From Phaeobacter cretensis (GTDB taxonomy: Bacteria > Pseudomonadota > Alphaproteobacteria > Rhodobacterales > Rhodobacteraceae), in NCBI RefSeq assembly GCF_047372505.1, contig NZ_JBKBEU010000001.1, positions 3,286,001-3,350,000 of the forward strand: a stretch of DNA of 64,000 nt. The letters run 5' to 3'. Shown piece after piece: positions 52,121-61,755 of this stretch. The translations under genes were made by a program, and so were the position numbers. Each line of letters begins with the position of its first letter. Position 1 is the first letter of the stretch. Below the pieces are notes generated by a model. It did no database searches. It was not told where the DNA came from and saw only the letters and a list, made by a program, of their open reading frames with translations.

Positions 52121-53395
52121 ATGACGATCATCCTGCCTTTCACCAACACTCGATCCGGCAATAATTCTCCAACTGAGTCGGGGGGAAACCTGTCGGTAGC
52201 TGCCGGTACGGCTGCCGCATGGATCGAGAGTTTTGCTCGCTATCGCCGGCAGCCCGATGATGTCTTCTGGTTGAAGGAAAACGCAGAGCTGCTCAGCCTG
52301 CTGAGGGTGGCGGGCCAGAGGGATGCAGGAGAATGCGCCGGGGGGGCTACCGGCGTGGGGGATAGCGGGGGCGAGGTCGCCCTTGCTCCCTTGCGCCCAT
52401 TTTACGACGGTGCGGCGCGCCAGCTGCAGTTTTTTCCGCAATACTATCGCTTTATCCTGTCGATATGCCTCGATTATGAGGATCTGACAGGAACCTCAGG
52501 AAGCGCGACCGCTCTGGCCCATTGGGTCGCAACACAGGGGCTGGTTGAGGGGGAGCTGTCCGATCTGCAACGTGCGGAGGTGCAGCAGCTCCTCGCCCGG
52601 CGAGGCATCGTACAACCGATTGATCCGGGCTTGGTCGATCGGCTGCGCTGCTTCGCGCGCCGCAGTCGCACATTTGCGATCCCCAATCGCAAGGCCGCAT
52701 ATGAGCTGACGCATATTGTCTTCTACCTCTCCGATTATGGCCGTCGCGATCCGGGTTTAGATGACCAGGCGCGCCGGAGCCTGATCTACGCGGGGATCCT
52801 GGCCTGTCTCGATCAGGATTTGGATCTATTGTCGGAGATTTGCATCGCATTGCGCTATTGTGGGGCGGCACCGCCGCCTGACTGGGAGCATATGCTGAGC
52901 AGCGCACATGGGCAGTTTATCCTGACACCGGACGGGTTTGACGGCAGAATGGATGGCTATCACACCTATTTCGTCACCCTGTGGTGGCAGGTGGTACACC
53001 GGCAGGCGGAGGCATCCGTCACTGACTTGCTTCACACCAATCTGCCAACTGCAGGGCTGCCAGCGGCGGCCGGGCGGGCGCTCCACATCGCGGCACCCGG
53101 AGCGGTCAGCCTGCTACGCCCGGTATCGACTTGGTTGATGGCTGCAGGGGATAGCCCCCATCTGACCGCCCCCATGCTCTGGCGGCAAGCAGTTGACCAT
53201 GTGGCGGAACACTACGGGCAAAACATGCGCCGTCAGCTAATTCGATTGCAAAACAGCACAGCAGAATTTGCGGATTTTTGGCGTATCTTCAGCAGGCCGG
53301 GGCAGGCCAGCGTTCAACTCAGTCATATCGGGGCAGGCGGGCTTGGTCTTATGCGTGGGGATCAATCGATGCTACGGCAGAAACCGTCCGGCTGA
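52121..53395 (+). CDS. Uncharacterised 424-residue protein next to the FSSGS peptide
   Basis: I do not recognise a characterised family. The protein is mostly helical and cytoplasmic, without membrane helices or a signal peptide. Notable stretches: AWIESFARYRRQPDDVFWLK near 33-52, FFPQYYRFILSICLDYEDLT near 105-124, and AYELTHIVFYLSDYGRRDPG near 189-208. Others are AALRYCG-like IALRYCG and HTYFVTLWWQVVHRQ near 286-300. The ELTH..FY..D.G stretch resembles one I remember from other uncharacterised proteins, some near peptide natural-product genes; that is weak memory. It starts 83 bp after the peptide gene with a poor ribosome binding site and a stem-loop (52081-52106) between them. Confidence 0.75.
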   Translation: MTIILPFTNTRSGNNSPTESGGNLSVAAGTAAAWIESFARYRRQPDDVFWLKENAELLSLLRVAGQRDAGECAGGATGVGDSGGEVALAPLRPFYDGAARQLQFFPQYYRFILSICLDYEDLTGTSGSATALAHWVATQGLVEGELSDLQRAEVQQLLARRGIVQPIDPGLVDRLRCFARRSRTFAIPNRKAAYELTHIVFYLSDYGRRDPGLDDQARRSLIYAGILACLDQDLDLLSEICIALRYCGAAPPPDWEHMLSSAHGQFILTPDGFDGRMDGYHTYFVTLWWQVVHRQAEASVTDLLHTNLPTAGLPAAAGRALHIAAPGAVSLLRPVSTWLMAAGDSPHLTAPMLWRQAVDHVAEHYGQNMRRQLIRLQNSTAEFADFWRIFSRPGQASVQLSHIGAGGLGLMRGDQSMLRQKPSG

Positions 53396-53546
53396 GCGTG
53401 ATGATCCATAGAACCAACGACCGCAGGGCCTCGGCAAATATATCGCTCGCGCGCGTTTTGGTATGAAAACGACTCAGTTCCGAACAAGGTTCCCGTCTTG
53501 GCCGTCAAATGACCAATGCTGAGCACCTAATGCAGGACCAACTAGT

Positions 53547-53870
53547 TTACATCGAAAACGATGTGCCGCAGCCGCAGCTGGAGGTCGCGTTGGGGTTGTT
53601 GATCACAAACCGCGCGCCGATCAGCTCCTCGGTGAAATCAATCACTGCGTTCTCCAGAAACGGCAGCGAGACCTCGTCCACCACAACTTTCTGGCCCTGA
53701 CCCTCAAGAATGAGGTCATCGTTCTGCGGCGCATCCAGGGCAATTTCATACTGAAACCCGGAACAGCCGCCGCCTTCGACCGCCACGCGCAGGGCCTGAC
53801 CTTGATCGGCGGCTCCAATTTCGGCCAGCCGGGCAAAGGCACGCTCAGTCACTTTCGGGGGCAATTGCAT
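53547..53870 (-). CDS. erpA: Iron-sulfur cluster insertion protein (ErpA/IscA family)
   Basis: 107 residues. A-type carrier with the three conserved cysteines: Cys36 in VEGGGCSGFQYE, and the C-terminal NATSSCGCGTSF pair near 99-101. Delivers Fe-S clusters to apo-proteins. GGGAG precedes the ATG. It is divergent from dgt with about 100 bp between them. Confidence 0.94.
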   Translation of the reverse strand: MQLPPKVTERAFARLAEIGAADQGQALRVAVEGGGCSGFQYEIALDAPQNDDLILEGQGQKVVVDEVSLPFLENAVIDFTEELIGARFVINNPNATSSCGCGTSFSM

Positions 53871-53969
53871 GTCTGGTCTCCCAATACGGTGATCACTGCT
53901 ATGTTGCAGCGGAGATCATAATATAGAAAGGTGACGCCAAAGGGACAAGATTGACCGGGGAAAAGATTA

Positions 53970-55148
53970 GTGACCTACGCGCCTTACGCGACCATGCCAG
54001 ACCGCAGCCGCGGGCGGCAAGTCCCCGAAGAAGAAAGCAGTTTTCGTTCTCCATATCAGCGGGACCGCGACCGGATTATTCACGCCAGCGCGTTTCGCAG
54101 GCTGAAACACAAGACGCAGGTCTTTGTTGAACACGAAGGCGACAATTATCGCACCCGACTGACCCATTCGATTGAGGTGGGGCAGGTGGCGCGCACGATC
54201 GCGGGCGCTCTGATGCTCAATCAGGAACTGACCGAGGCCGTAGCACTGGCGCATGATCTGGGCCACACGCCGTTTGGCCACACCGGCGAGGATGCGCTGC
54301 ACGCGCTTATGGCACCCCATGGTGGCTTTGATCACAACGCGCAGGCCATTCGGATCGTCACGTCGCTGGAACGTCATTACGCTGAATTCGATGGGCTCAA
54401 TCTGACGTGGGAGACGCTGGAAGCAATCGCCAAGCACAATGGACCGGTGGTGGGCGATCTGCCTTGGGCGCTGGCTGAATGTAACGCCGCGGTAGATCTG
54501 GAATTGCACACCCACGCCAGCGCCGAGGCGCAGGTTGCCGCGCTGGCAGATGATATCGCTTATAACAACCACGATCTGCACGACGGGCTGCGGGCTGGTT
54601 TGTTCACAGATTCTGACATTGCCGAACTGCCTGTGGTGGGGGCTGCATATCATGCGGTCGACAGCCGCTATCCCGGCCTTGATGCGCGCCGTCGTCGGCA
54701 TGAGGCGTTGCGCCGGGTCTTTGGCGTAATGGTCAGCGATGTGATCGACGGAGCCCGCTCGCGGCTGTCTGATGCGCACGCGCAAAGTGTCGAAGATGTT
54801 CGCGCGCTCGGCGCGCCAGTGGTGGTATTTTCGGACACGCTCTGGTCGGATCTAAAGGAAATTCGCGCCTTCCTCTTTACCCGCATGTACCACGCGCCCA
54901 GCGTGATGCGCAAACGGACCGAGGTTTCAAAGGTGGTCGAGGCACTGTTCCCGTATTTCCTCAATCATCCGGCAGAGATGCCCGAGCGTTGGCAGGGTGA
55001 CATTGCTGCTGCCGGTGATCAAACCGCGCTGGCGCGGATCGTGTCGGATTACATTGCGGGCATGACTGATCGTTTTGCATTGCAGGAACATCGCCGCCTG
55101 TTTCCGGCAGAGGCCACCGCCGCCATAGACTTGCTTGCAGTCGAATAG
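53970..55148 (+). CDS. dgt: Deoxyguanosinetriphosphate triphosphohydrolase-like protein
   Basis: 392 residues, GTG start. HD-domain metal sites: His in LTHSIEVGQVARTIA near 70, the HD pair in AVALAHDLGHTPFGHTGEDAL near 91-111, and a later Asp in ALADDIAYNNHDLHDGL near 193-208. SSFRSPYQRDRDRIIHASAF and FRRLKHKTQVF near 24-53 are typical. Hydrolyses dNTPs to deoxynucleosides and triphosphate. Kept the GTG because the extra N-terminal residues (APYATMPDRSRGR) resemble family starts. Confidence 0.94.
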   Translation: MTYAPYATMPDRSRGRQVPEEESSFRSPYQRDRDRIIHASAFRRLKHKTQVFVEHEGDNYRTRLTHSIEVGQVARTIAGALMLNQELTEAVALAHDLGHTPFGHTGEDALHALMAPHGGFDHNAQAIRIVTSLERHYAEFDGLNLTWETLEAIAKHNGPVVGDLPWALAECNAAVDLELHTHASAEAQVAALADDIAYNNHDLHDGLRAGLFTDSDIAELPVVGAAYHAVDSRYPGLDARRRRHEALRRVFGVMVSDVIDGARSRLSDAHAQSVEDVRALGAPVVVFSDTLWSDLKEIRAFLFTRMYHAPSVMRKRTEVSKVVEALFPYFLNHPAEMPERWQGDIAAAGDQTALARIVSDYIAGMTDRFALQEHRRLFPAEATAAIDLLAVE

Positions 55149-55304
55149 CGTCAGTTCGCAACCAAGACCACTGGGCACATAGGGAGAGGGCAAGTGACGA
55201 CTGGCGGTATCGCCGGTGCCAACTGGTACTATCGTGACACAGCGCCTTTGCGGTTTTATAGCTTAATCACCTATCGCCAAAAATGGTCAATGCATGAGGC
55301 TGCC

Positions 55305-55604
55305 ATGACACATTGGACTGTCACATTTCAGGATGCGCCGGAAATGGCGCGGATCCGCGCTGACCGTCTGCGCCGTGACGCCCATATCGCCTTTGTTCGC
55401 GCCCATCCTGAATTGCAGATCGGTGGCGCACTAGCGATGCGGCCTGAGCAGGACTTCCCGGGCGCCATCTGGAACGTCGAAGCCGAAAGCCGTGACGCTG
55501 TTGAACGCTTGATCCTGCGGGATCCCTACTACGTGGCATCGCTGCGCCGCTACCAGATCACCCAATGGGGCCGTGTGCCCGTCAGTGACGCACCTGTTAG
55601 TTGA
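55305..55604 (+). CDS. YCII-related domain protein
   Basis: 99 residues from ATG 55305, which has GAGG upstream; a longer frame from 55194 adds a non-conserved stretch. MTHWTVTFQDAPEMARIRAD begins a ferredoxin-like fold, followed by HIAFVRAHPELQIGGALAMR and GAIWNVEAESRDAVERLILR, then DPYYVASL. YCII proteins may be small hydrolases or dehalogenase-like with a His-Asp pair; function unknown. Confidence 0.86.
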   Translation: MTHWTVTFQDAPEMARIRADRLRRDAHIAFVRAHPELQIGGALAMRPEQDFPGAIWNVEAESRDAVERLILRDPYYVASLRRYQITQWGRVPVSDAPVS

Positions 55605-55823
55605 ACCTGCTTAACTGAGCACTGCTAGTAGTCGGGCCTTCTCAAACCGTGATAGCCAATTAGACTACCAGTTCAAGCCTCCGGAAACTGAACCCGAAAG
55701 TTTGAATTTTCCTTAGTGAGGCAGCCCGCACTGCCGATTCATGCTGCCTATGTATCATGCAATCCTGTTGACCCTGCCGCTGCCGCTCGGTATCCGCAAC
55801 GGTGAACATATGGGACGCCAGAC

Positions 55824-57569
55824 ATGAACCTCTTTACTGATATCCGCTCGCTCGTGCTTGACTGCCTTGGTGCAATGGTCGCCGAGGGCACGCTGCCCGA
55901 CGGGCTTGATTTTGCCAATGTTGCGGTGGAGCCGCCGCGCGATGCAGCGCATGGGGATATGGCGACCAATGCGGCTATGGTTCTGGCCAAAACAGCCAAA
56001 ATGAAACCTCGCGATATTGCCGACGTACTGGCAGGCAAGCTGGCCGCGGACGCGCGTGTTACCAGTGCTGAGGTGGCAGGCCCCGGCTTCCTTAATCTGC
56101 GTCTGGATGGCAGTATCTGGCAGGGCGTACTGGGCGCGGTTTTGGCTCAAGATATGAAGTTTGGCCGTTCGGATCTTGGGGCGGGCAAGCGGGTGAATGT
56201 CGAATATGTTTCGGCCAACCCCACCGGCCCGCTGCACGTTGGTCATACCCGCGGTGCGGTCTTTGGTGATGCGTTGGCCAGCCTGTTGGATTTCGTCGGC
56301 TTTGATGTGACCCGCGAATACTACATCAATGATGGTGGCGGTCAGGTCGATGTTCTGGCGCGCTCCGTCTACCTTCGATACCTGGAGGCCCACGGGCAGG
56401 ATGTTGCCTTTGTTGATGGCACCTATCCGGGGGACTATCTGGTTCCGGTCGGGGCGGCGCTGAAGGACAAGGTCGGCGATGCCTATGTTGACCAGCCCGA
56501 AGATGTCTGGCTGGAAAAGATCCGCAATTTTGCCACCGATGCAATGATGGATTTGATCCGCGCCGATCTGGCGTCGCTTGGTATAAAGATGGACAAGTTC
56601 TTCTCTGAGAAGTCCCTGTATGGTACCGGCCTGATCGAAGCCGCGCTGAAAAGCCTGGACGACAAGGGCCTGATCTATGAGGGCGTGTTGGAGCCGCCAA
56701 AAGGCAAGAAGCCTGATGACTGGGAACCGCGCGAACAGACCCTGTTCAAATCCACCGAACACGGCGACGACGTCGACCGCCCAGTCAAGAAATCCGATGG
56801 GGCCTGGACCTATTTTGCGCCGGATATCGCCTACCACTATGACAAAGTCGAACGCGGCTTTGACATGCTGATCGATGTTTTTGGGGCCGATCATGGTGGC
56901 TATGTCAAACGGATGAAGGCAGCAGTTTCCGCGCTCTCTGATGGTCGTGTGCCGCTGGATATCAAGCTCTGTCAGTTGGTAAAGCTGTTCAAGGACGGTC
57001 AGGAATTCAAGATGTCAAAACGGGCAGGGACCTTTGTTACCCTGCGCGACGTGGTGGATGCTGTGGGTGCTGATGTTACCCGCTTTATGCTGCTGACCCG
57101 CAAAAACGATCAGGGATTTGACTTCGACCTCGACAAAGCGCTGGAACAGTCCAAGGACAACCCGGTGTTCTACGTTCAATACGCCAACGCACGGATCTGC
57201 TCGACCCTGCGCAAGGCGACCGAGGCGGGAATCGCCACGGATGACACGACTTTGGCAGGTGCGGATCTCTCGCTTCTGGATGATGATGCGCAGCTGGCGG
57301 TTGCCAAAAAGCTGGCTGAATGGCCCCGTTTGGTGGAAATCGCCGCTCGCACCAATGAGCCGCACCGGGTCGCCTTTTATCTCTATGATCTCGCCTCTGA
57401 GTTGCATGGGCTCTACCATCTAGGCAAAACGAATGAGGGTTTACGTTTTGTTAACGAGAGCAACCCATCTGCAACACATGCGAAAATGGCGCTGGCCAAA
57501 GCCGTTTCCATTGTCATTTCCGCCGGTCTTGGTATTCTTGGGGTCACACCGGCGCAGGAGATGCGATAA
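55824..57569 (+). CDS. argS: Arginyl-tRNA synthetase
   Basis: 581 residues. The N-terminal tRNA-binding domain (1-105) is followed by the HIGH-like SANPTGPLHVGHTRG near 130-144 and the KMSKS-like FKMSKRAGT near 397-405. A C-terminal DALR anticodon-binding domain includes NPVFYVQYANARICS near 448-462. Class I synthetase for arginine. An acidic/lysine insertion KGKKPDDWEPREQT near 294-307 is common in alphaproteobacteria. Confidence 0.97.
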   Translation: MNLFTDIRSLVLDCLGAMVAEGTLPDGLDFANVAVEPPRDAAHGDMATNAAMVLAKTAKMKPRDIADVLAGKLAADARVTSAEVAGPGFLNLRLDGSIWQGVLGAVLAQDMKFGRSDLGAGKRVNVEYVSANPTGPLHVGHTRGAVFGDALASLLDFVGFDVTREYYINDGGGQVDVLARSVYLRYLEAHGQDVAFVDGTYPGDYLVPVGAALKDKVGDAYVDQPEDVWLEKIRNFATDAMMDLIRADLASLGIKMDKFFSEKSLYGTGLIEAALKSLDDKGLIYEGVLEPPKGKKPDDWEPREQTLFKSTEHGDDVDRPVKKSDGAWTYFAPDIAYHYDKVERGFDMLIDVFGADHGGYVKRMKAAVSALSDGRVPLDIKLCQLVKLFKDGQEFKMSKRAGTFVTLRDVVDAVGADVTRFMLLTRKNDQGFDFDLDKALEQSKDNPVFYVQYANARICSTLRKATEAGIATDDTTLAGADLSLLDDDAQLAVAKKLAEWPRLVEIAARTNEPHRVAFYLYDLASELHGLYHLGKTNEGLRFVNESNPSATHAKMALAKAVSIVISAGLGILGVTPAQEMR

Positions 57570-57616
57570 CTAAAATCGCCCAGGCCGCCGGATCGAGGCA
57601 GATCATCAAGTAGAAA

Positions 57617-57643
57617 CCCGAACGACGCTTCACGCGTCGTTTT
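57617..57643 (+). terminator. Terminator-like hairpin between argS and SPOR gene
   Basis: AACGACGC (57621-57628), 5-nt loop, GCGTCGTT (57634-57641), with CCCG/CGGG extension and four T. It lies 50 bp after argS and ends 18 bp before the SPOR gene, so it may attenuate rather than fully stop. Confidence 0.65.
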
Positions 57644-57660
57644 CGGGCAGTGAGGCGGAA

Positions 57661-59034
57661 ATGGCGTATTTTACGCAGGCAGGTCACGGCCAGTCGTATT
57701 CCAATGGAGGGGACCGTTCTTCGGACCCCGCGACAGAATCGAAGGGTTTTCGGCAGGACACATCCTTTGCCGATGAACATCTGCGCGATCCGATCGCCCA
57801 GTCGCCCTATCCGCAGCCGAAACACCCCTTTGGACATGATGCGCAGACTCCGCCGGTGGCCAAACCTTTGTCGGCACCGCCACAGCAGGCTCAGGGCGGC
57901 GGGTATTTTGCCCAGCAACAGCACCAGCCGCAGGCACAATCCTACAATCCTTATCAGTCGGCCGCGCCATCCTATGACGACACGGCTGAGGATGCATATA
58001 GTGGCCCTGGCACCGCTCAGGGCTACCGCTATGATGAATATGGCTTCGCCCCCGAACCGGCAGGTGCTGGCCGCGCCGGGCTGAGTAAGGCGTTCAGCGC
58101 CCTTGGTGCAGTGGCGTCTCTTGCGCTTGTCGCGGGCATCGGGCTTTGGGGCTATCAGTTGATTTCCCGCGACGTCAGCGGCGTTCCTGTCGTACGTGCC
58201 GTCGAAGGCCCTTTGCGTGTGCAGCCTGAGAATCCCGGCGGGCAGCCTGCGGACCACCAAGGGCTGTCGGTTAATGCAGTCGCTGCGAATGGCAACGTCG
58301 AAAGCCCGGCTGACCGGCTTACACTCGCGCCCGAAGATGTGGAGCTGACTGACGACGATCAGCCAATGCAGGCATCGCTCGAGACCGGATCGCAAGCCAA
58401 TGCAGGTACATCCGACGGGGGCACGCTGACCGGTTCGCGTGATCTTTCCAGCGAGGCTGTGGCAGCTTATCAGACCGGCGACATCGACTCGTTGGTCGCA
58501 GAACTGACCGATGGCGTCACCCCATTGGGGCAGGATGCGCTGAATAGCGCCGAACAATTGTCGGCCTCTGCCGCGGCTCCTGCTATCGTCCAGCCCGAAG
58601 CATTGCAACCGGTCAGCGTGGCTGCTGTCGCGCCCACACCAAATGCTGCACTACGTAGTGCCCCTGGCGTGCGCGTTTCTCTGCGCCCCGCTGCAAGGCC
58701 TGCTCGTTTTTCTCCTACCCGTAGCGCACCGGCACCGTCGGGTGCAGAGTCGACACAGGATGTCTCTCCCGACAGCCTGCCCGCTGGCACACGTCTGGCG
58801 CAACTCGGAGCCTATGAAAGCGCCGAGGTTGCGCGTGCTGAATGGGATCGTATCCACGGACGGTTTGCTGACTATCTGGAAGGCAAGAAACGCGTGATCC
58901 AACGGGCCGAAAGCGGCGGTCGCACCTTCTATCGTCTGCGCGCAATGGGATTTGCGGATCTTTCAGATGCGCGCCGCTTCTGCTCTGCTTTGGTCGCGGG
59001 CAGCGCTGACTGCATACCGGTTACCACGCGCTAG
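57661..59034 (+). CDS. SPOR domain protein (cell-division type)
   Basis: 457 residues. The Gln/Pro-rich cytoplasmic N-terminus (1-135) is followed by one membrane helix (about 142-162, SLALVAGIGLWGYQLISRDV) and a long periplasmic linker. A C-terminal SPOR domain (about 380-457) reads TRLAQLGAYESAEVARAEWD and FYRLRAMGFADLSDARRFCS, with a Cys pair near 439 and 449. SPOR domains bind denuded peptidoglycan at the septum. It precedes nagZ, a peptidoglycan recycling gene. Confidence 0.9.
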   Translation: MAYFTQAGHGQSYSNGGDRSSDPATESKGFRQDTSFADEHLRDPIAQSPYPQPKHPFGHDAQTPPVAKPLSAPPQQAQGGGYFAQQQHQPQAQSYNPYQSAAPSYDDTAEDAYSGPGTAQGYRYDEYGFAPEPAGAGRAGLSKAFSALGAVASLALVAGIGLWGYQLISRDVSGVPVVRAVEGPLRVQPENPGGQPADHQGLSVNAVAANGNVESPADRLTLAPEDVELTDDDQPMQASLETGSQANAGTSDGGTLTGSRDLSSEAVAAYQTGDIDSLVAELTDGVTPLGQDALNSAEQLSASAAAPAIVQPEALQPVSVAAVAPTPNAALRSAPGVRVSLRPAARPARFSPTRSAPAPSGAESTQDVSPDSLPAGTRLAQLGAYESAEVARAEWDRIHGRFADYLEGKKRVIQRAESGGRTFYRLRAMGFADLSDARRFCSALVAGSADCIPVTTR

Positions 59035-59061
59035 GTTGTGGCTTGTATCTCGACAGATCTG

Positions 59062-59090
59062 CGCCCGGCTAGTCCGGGCGTTTGTCGTTT
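59062..59090 (+). terminator. Terminator after SPOR gene
   Basis: CGCCCGG (59062-59068), loop CTAGT, CCGGGCG (59074-59080), followed by TTTGTCGTTT. Confidence 0.8.
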
Positions 59091-59182
59091 AACATTAGGA
59101 AAACTGCCGCCAGTTTGAGCGAACCGGCCATGGCGCCCACGCCGACACTGGTATATCAGCCCTTGAGCACAAGAGGATCACA

Positions 59183-60187
59183 ATGCGTTACGGAGCCACA
59201 ATTCTAGATGCCGAGGGCCTGCGCCTCAGTGCCGACGAGAAGGCGCTGTTTGCCCGTACCAACCCTTTTGGCTTTATCTTGTTTGCCCGCAATATCGATA
59301 GTGCAGACCAGACCCGCGCTCTGTGTGATGAGCTGCGAGAGTCTGTTGGGCGCAACTGTCTGATCACCATCGATCAGGAAGGTGGCCGCGTGCAACGCCT
59401 GCGTCCACCACTCGCGCGCCAGTGGCGGCCTGCGTTGGATCACGCCATGGCAGCCGGAGAGAGTGCAAACCGGGCGATGTATCTCCGTGCACGATTGATT
59501 GCAGACGAGCTGCGCTCCGTCGGTGTTGACAGCAATTGCGCACCGCTAGCGGATTTGGCCGGCCCCGAGACCCACGCGTTCCTACATAACCGATGCTACG
59601 GTACGGATCTGTCCACCGTGGTCACCCGCGCGCGCGCCACTGCCGAAGGCCTGCTGGATGGCGGCGTGGTTCCGGTTGTCAAACATATCCCCGGTCATGG
59701 TCGTGCCAATCTCGACAGCCACAAAGACTTGCCATGCATCACGGCCCCGCTGGCGGATCTGGCGCGCGAGGATTTCGCAGCCTTTGCCGCGCTTAACCAC
59801 CTGCCGATGGGGATGACGGCTCATCTGGTCTATGAGGCGCTGGATACGCAGCCCGCGACACTTTCCCCTCGCGTGATGCAGATGATCCGCTCTGATATCG
59901 GCTTTGATGGGCTGATCATGAGTGACGATATCTCGATGAAAGCTCTCAGCGGTACACCGCAGGGCATCGCCTGCGATACGCTGGCGGCGGGCTGCGATGT
60001 TGTGTTGTTCTGCAACGCGCCCCTGGATGAACGCACCGCCGTGGCCGAGGCCGCAGGCGAGATGACCGCTACCGCGCAGGCCCGTGCAGAGCGGGCTGAG
60101 GCAGCACGCCGAAACCCCGCCCCGCTTGACATAACCGCGGCTGAGGCCGAACTATCAGCCCTCATGGGCGGACAGGTATATGGCTGA
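59183..60187 (+). CDS. nagZ: Beta-N-acetylhexosaminidase NagZ
   Basis: 334 residues, glycoside hydrolase family 3. GFILFARNI near 30, LITIDQEGGRVQRLRP near 59-74, VVPVVKHIPGHGRANLDSHK near 163-182 (catalytic His and the KH..GHG loop) and LIMSDDISMKAL near 246-257 with the nucleophile Asp. Removes GlcNAc from anhydromuropeptides in cell-wall recycling. Overlaps scpA by 8 bp, the usual arrangement in this group. Confidence 0.95.
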   Translation: MRYGATILDAEGLRLSADEKALFARTNPFGFILFARNIDSADQTRALCDELRESVGRNCLITIDQEGGRVQRLRPPLARQWRPALDHAMAAGESANRAMYLRARLIADELRSVGVDSNCAPLADLAGPETHAFLHNRCYGTDLSTVVTRARATAEGLLDGGVVPVVKHIPGHGRANLDSHKDLPCITAPLADLAREDFAAFAALNHLPMGMTAHLVYEALDTQPATLSPRVMQMIRSDIGFDGLIMSDDISMKALSGTPQGIACDTLAAGCDVVLFCNAPLDERTAVAEAAGEMTATAQARAERAEAARRNPAPLDITAAEAELSALMGGQVYG

Positions 60188-60971
60188 CACTTTGTTTGAC
60201 GACGACGCGGCCAGCGTCGAGGAGCGGCTAGCGGCCGAAGCATTGATCGTGGATGTCGACGGATACGAGGGCCCGCTTGATGTGCTCTTGTCGCTGTCGC
60301 GCACACAAAAGGTGGATCTGCGCCGCATTTCGGTGCTTGAGCTGGCGCGCCAGTATCTCTCCTTTGTTGAACGCGCCCATGAGCTGCGTATTGAGCTAGC
60401 GGCCGATTATCTGGTCATGGCGGCTTGGCTGGCCTATCTGAAATCCCGCCTTCTGCTGCCACCTGATCCCACCGAAGAAGGCCCATCCGGTGAAGAACTC
60501 GCGGCACATCTGGCCTTCCAGCTGGAGCGGCTTCAGGCCATGCGCGACAGCGCGGCACGCCTGATGGGGCGTGATCAACTGGGGCGCAACTTTTTCGCGC
60601 GCGGCCAAAGCGAGGATGTAACCCGCATCCGCACTGTCAGCTATTCCGCCAACCTCCTCGACCTGATGCAGGCCTATGCCCGGATCCGTACCCGTGATGA
60701 TTTCCGGCCCTTCGTGCTGGACCGCGAGGCGATCTTTACCATGGAGGAGGCGCTAGAACGGATGCGCCATCTGATCGGCTATACCGGCAGTTGGACTGAT
60801 ATGATCACCTACCTGCCCGATGGGTGGCATTCCGACCCTATGAAACGCCGCTCCGCCACGGCCTCCACCTTTGCCGCCTCGCTGCAACTGGTGAAAGAGG
60901 GCCGTCTGGAGCTGCGCCAGAGCGAGACCTATGCGCCCATTCAGTTGCGCATTCGTGACAAGGACACCTGA
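60180..60971 (+). CDS. scpA: Segregation and condensation protein A
   Basis: 263 residues. VDGYEGPLDVLLSLSRTQKVDLRRISVLEL near 23-52 and AADYLVMAAWLAYLKSRLLLPP near 72-93 are the N-terminal SMC-kleisin motif. The winged helix at the C-terminus (about 190-255) binds SMC. ScpA closes the SMC ring in chromosome segregation. Overlaps nagZ by 8 bp and scpB by 1 bp. Confidence 0.95.
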   Translation: MADTLFDDDAASVEERLAAEALIVDVDGYEGPLDVLLSLSRTQKVDLRRISVLELARQYLSFVERAHELRIELAADYLVMAAWLAYLKSRLLLPPDPTEEGPSGEELAAHLAFQLERLQAMRDSAARLMGRDQLGRNFFARGQSEDVTRIRTVSYSANLLDLMQAYARIRTRDDFRPFVLDREAIFTMEEALERMRHLIGYTGSWTDMITYLPDGWHSDPMKRRSATASTFAASLQLVKEGRLELRQSETYAPIQLRIRDKDT

Positions 60972-61651
60972 TGGACGACCCCAGCCTGACCTCCGGCGAT
61001 ATATCCGGACAAACCCAAGGCCCTGATACTGAAAGCCTTTTTGATGCGCCTCCTATGGCCGAACAGGAACGCATGGTGGAGGCGGTTTTGTTTGCCAGCA
61101 CCGAACCGGTGACGGTTCGCGATCTGGAGGCCCGGATGCCGCATGGCTGTGAGCCGGGCACCGCGTTGGAGCTATTGCGAAAACGGTATGATGGGCGCGG
61201 CGTGCATATCGTGCGTGTTGGTGATGCCTGGGCGCTGCGAACGGCGGCGGATCTTGGCTTCCTGATGCAGAAGGAGACGGTGGAAACCCGCAAGCTATCG
61301 CGCGCTGCCATCGAAACTCTTGCCATCATCGCCTACCATCAGCCTGTGACCCGTGCCGAGATCGAAGAGGTCCGCGGTGTGTCTGTATCGCGCGGTACCA
61401 TTGATCAGCTACTGGAGATGGACTGGATCCGCCTTGGCCGTCGCAAGATGACACCGGGCCGTCCCGTGACCTTTGTGGTGACGCCTGTGTTTCTTGATCA
61501 CTTTGGACTGGAAAGTGCGCGTGATCTGCCCGGCCTCAAGGAACTGCGTGCAGCAGGTCTTCTGGAGAACCGGCCTCCACCCGGCAGCTTGCCAATCGGT
61601 GGACGCGACACGGATGAGGTCGAGGAGCAACCAGAACTGTTCGGTGATTGA
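60971..61651 (+). CDS. scpB: Segregation and condensation protein B
   Basis: 226 residues. Two winged helices: MVEAVLFASTEPVTVRDLEA near 35-54 and LSRAAIETLAIIAYHQPVTR near 110-129, then EIEEVRGVSVSRGTIDQLLE. VTFVVTPVFLDHFGL ends the core. Dimeric partner of ScpA. Start ATG overlaps the scpA stop by one base (TGATG). Confidence 0.95.
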   Translation: MDDPSLTSGDISGQTQGPDTESLFDAPPMAEQERMVEAVLFASTEPVTVRDLEARMPHGCEPGTALELLRKRYDGRGVHIVRVGDAWALRTAADLGFLMQKETVETRKLSRAAIETLAIIAYHQPVTRAEIEEVRGVSVSRGTIDQLLEMDWIRLGRRKMTPGRPVTFVVTPVFLDHFGLESARDLPGLKELRAAGLLENRPPPGSLPIGGRDTDEVEEQPELFGD

Positions 61652-61755
61652 GCGTAGATGATACCGCCCCAAAAGGGCCGCAAATCTAGGGTATCTTGCT
61701 GGCAGACCAACGGCAATTGCGTGCAACTGGCGCGTCAGCAGGGGAGACAAGCACT

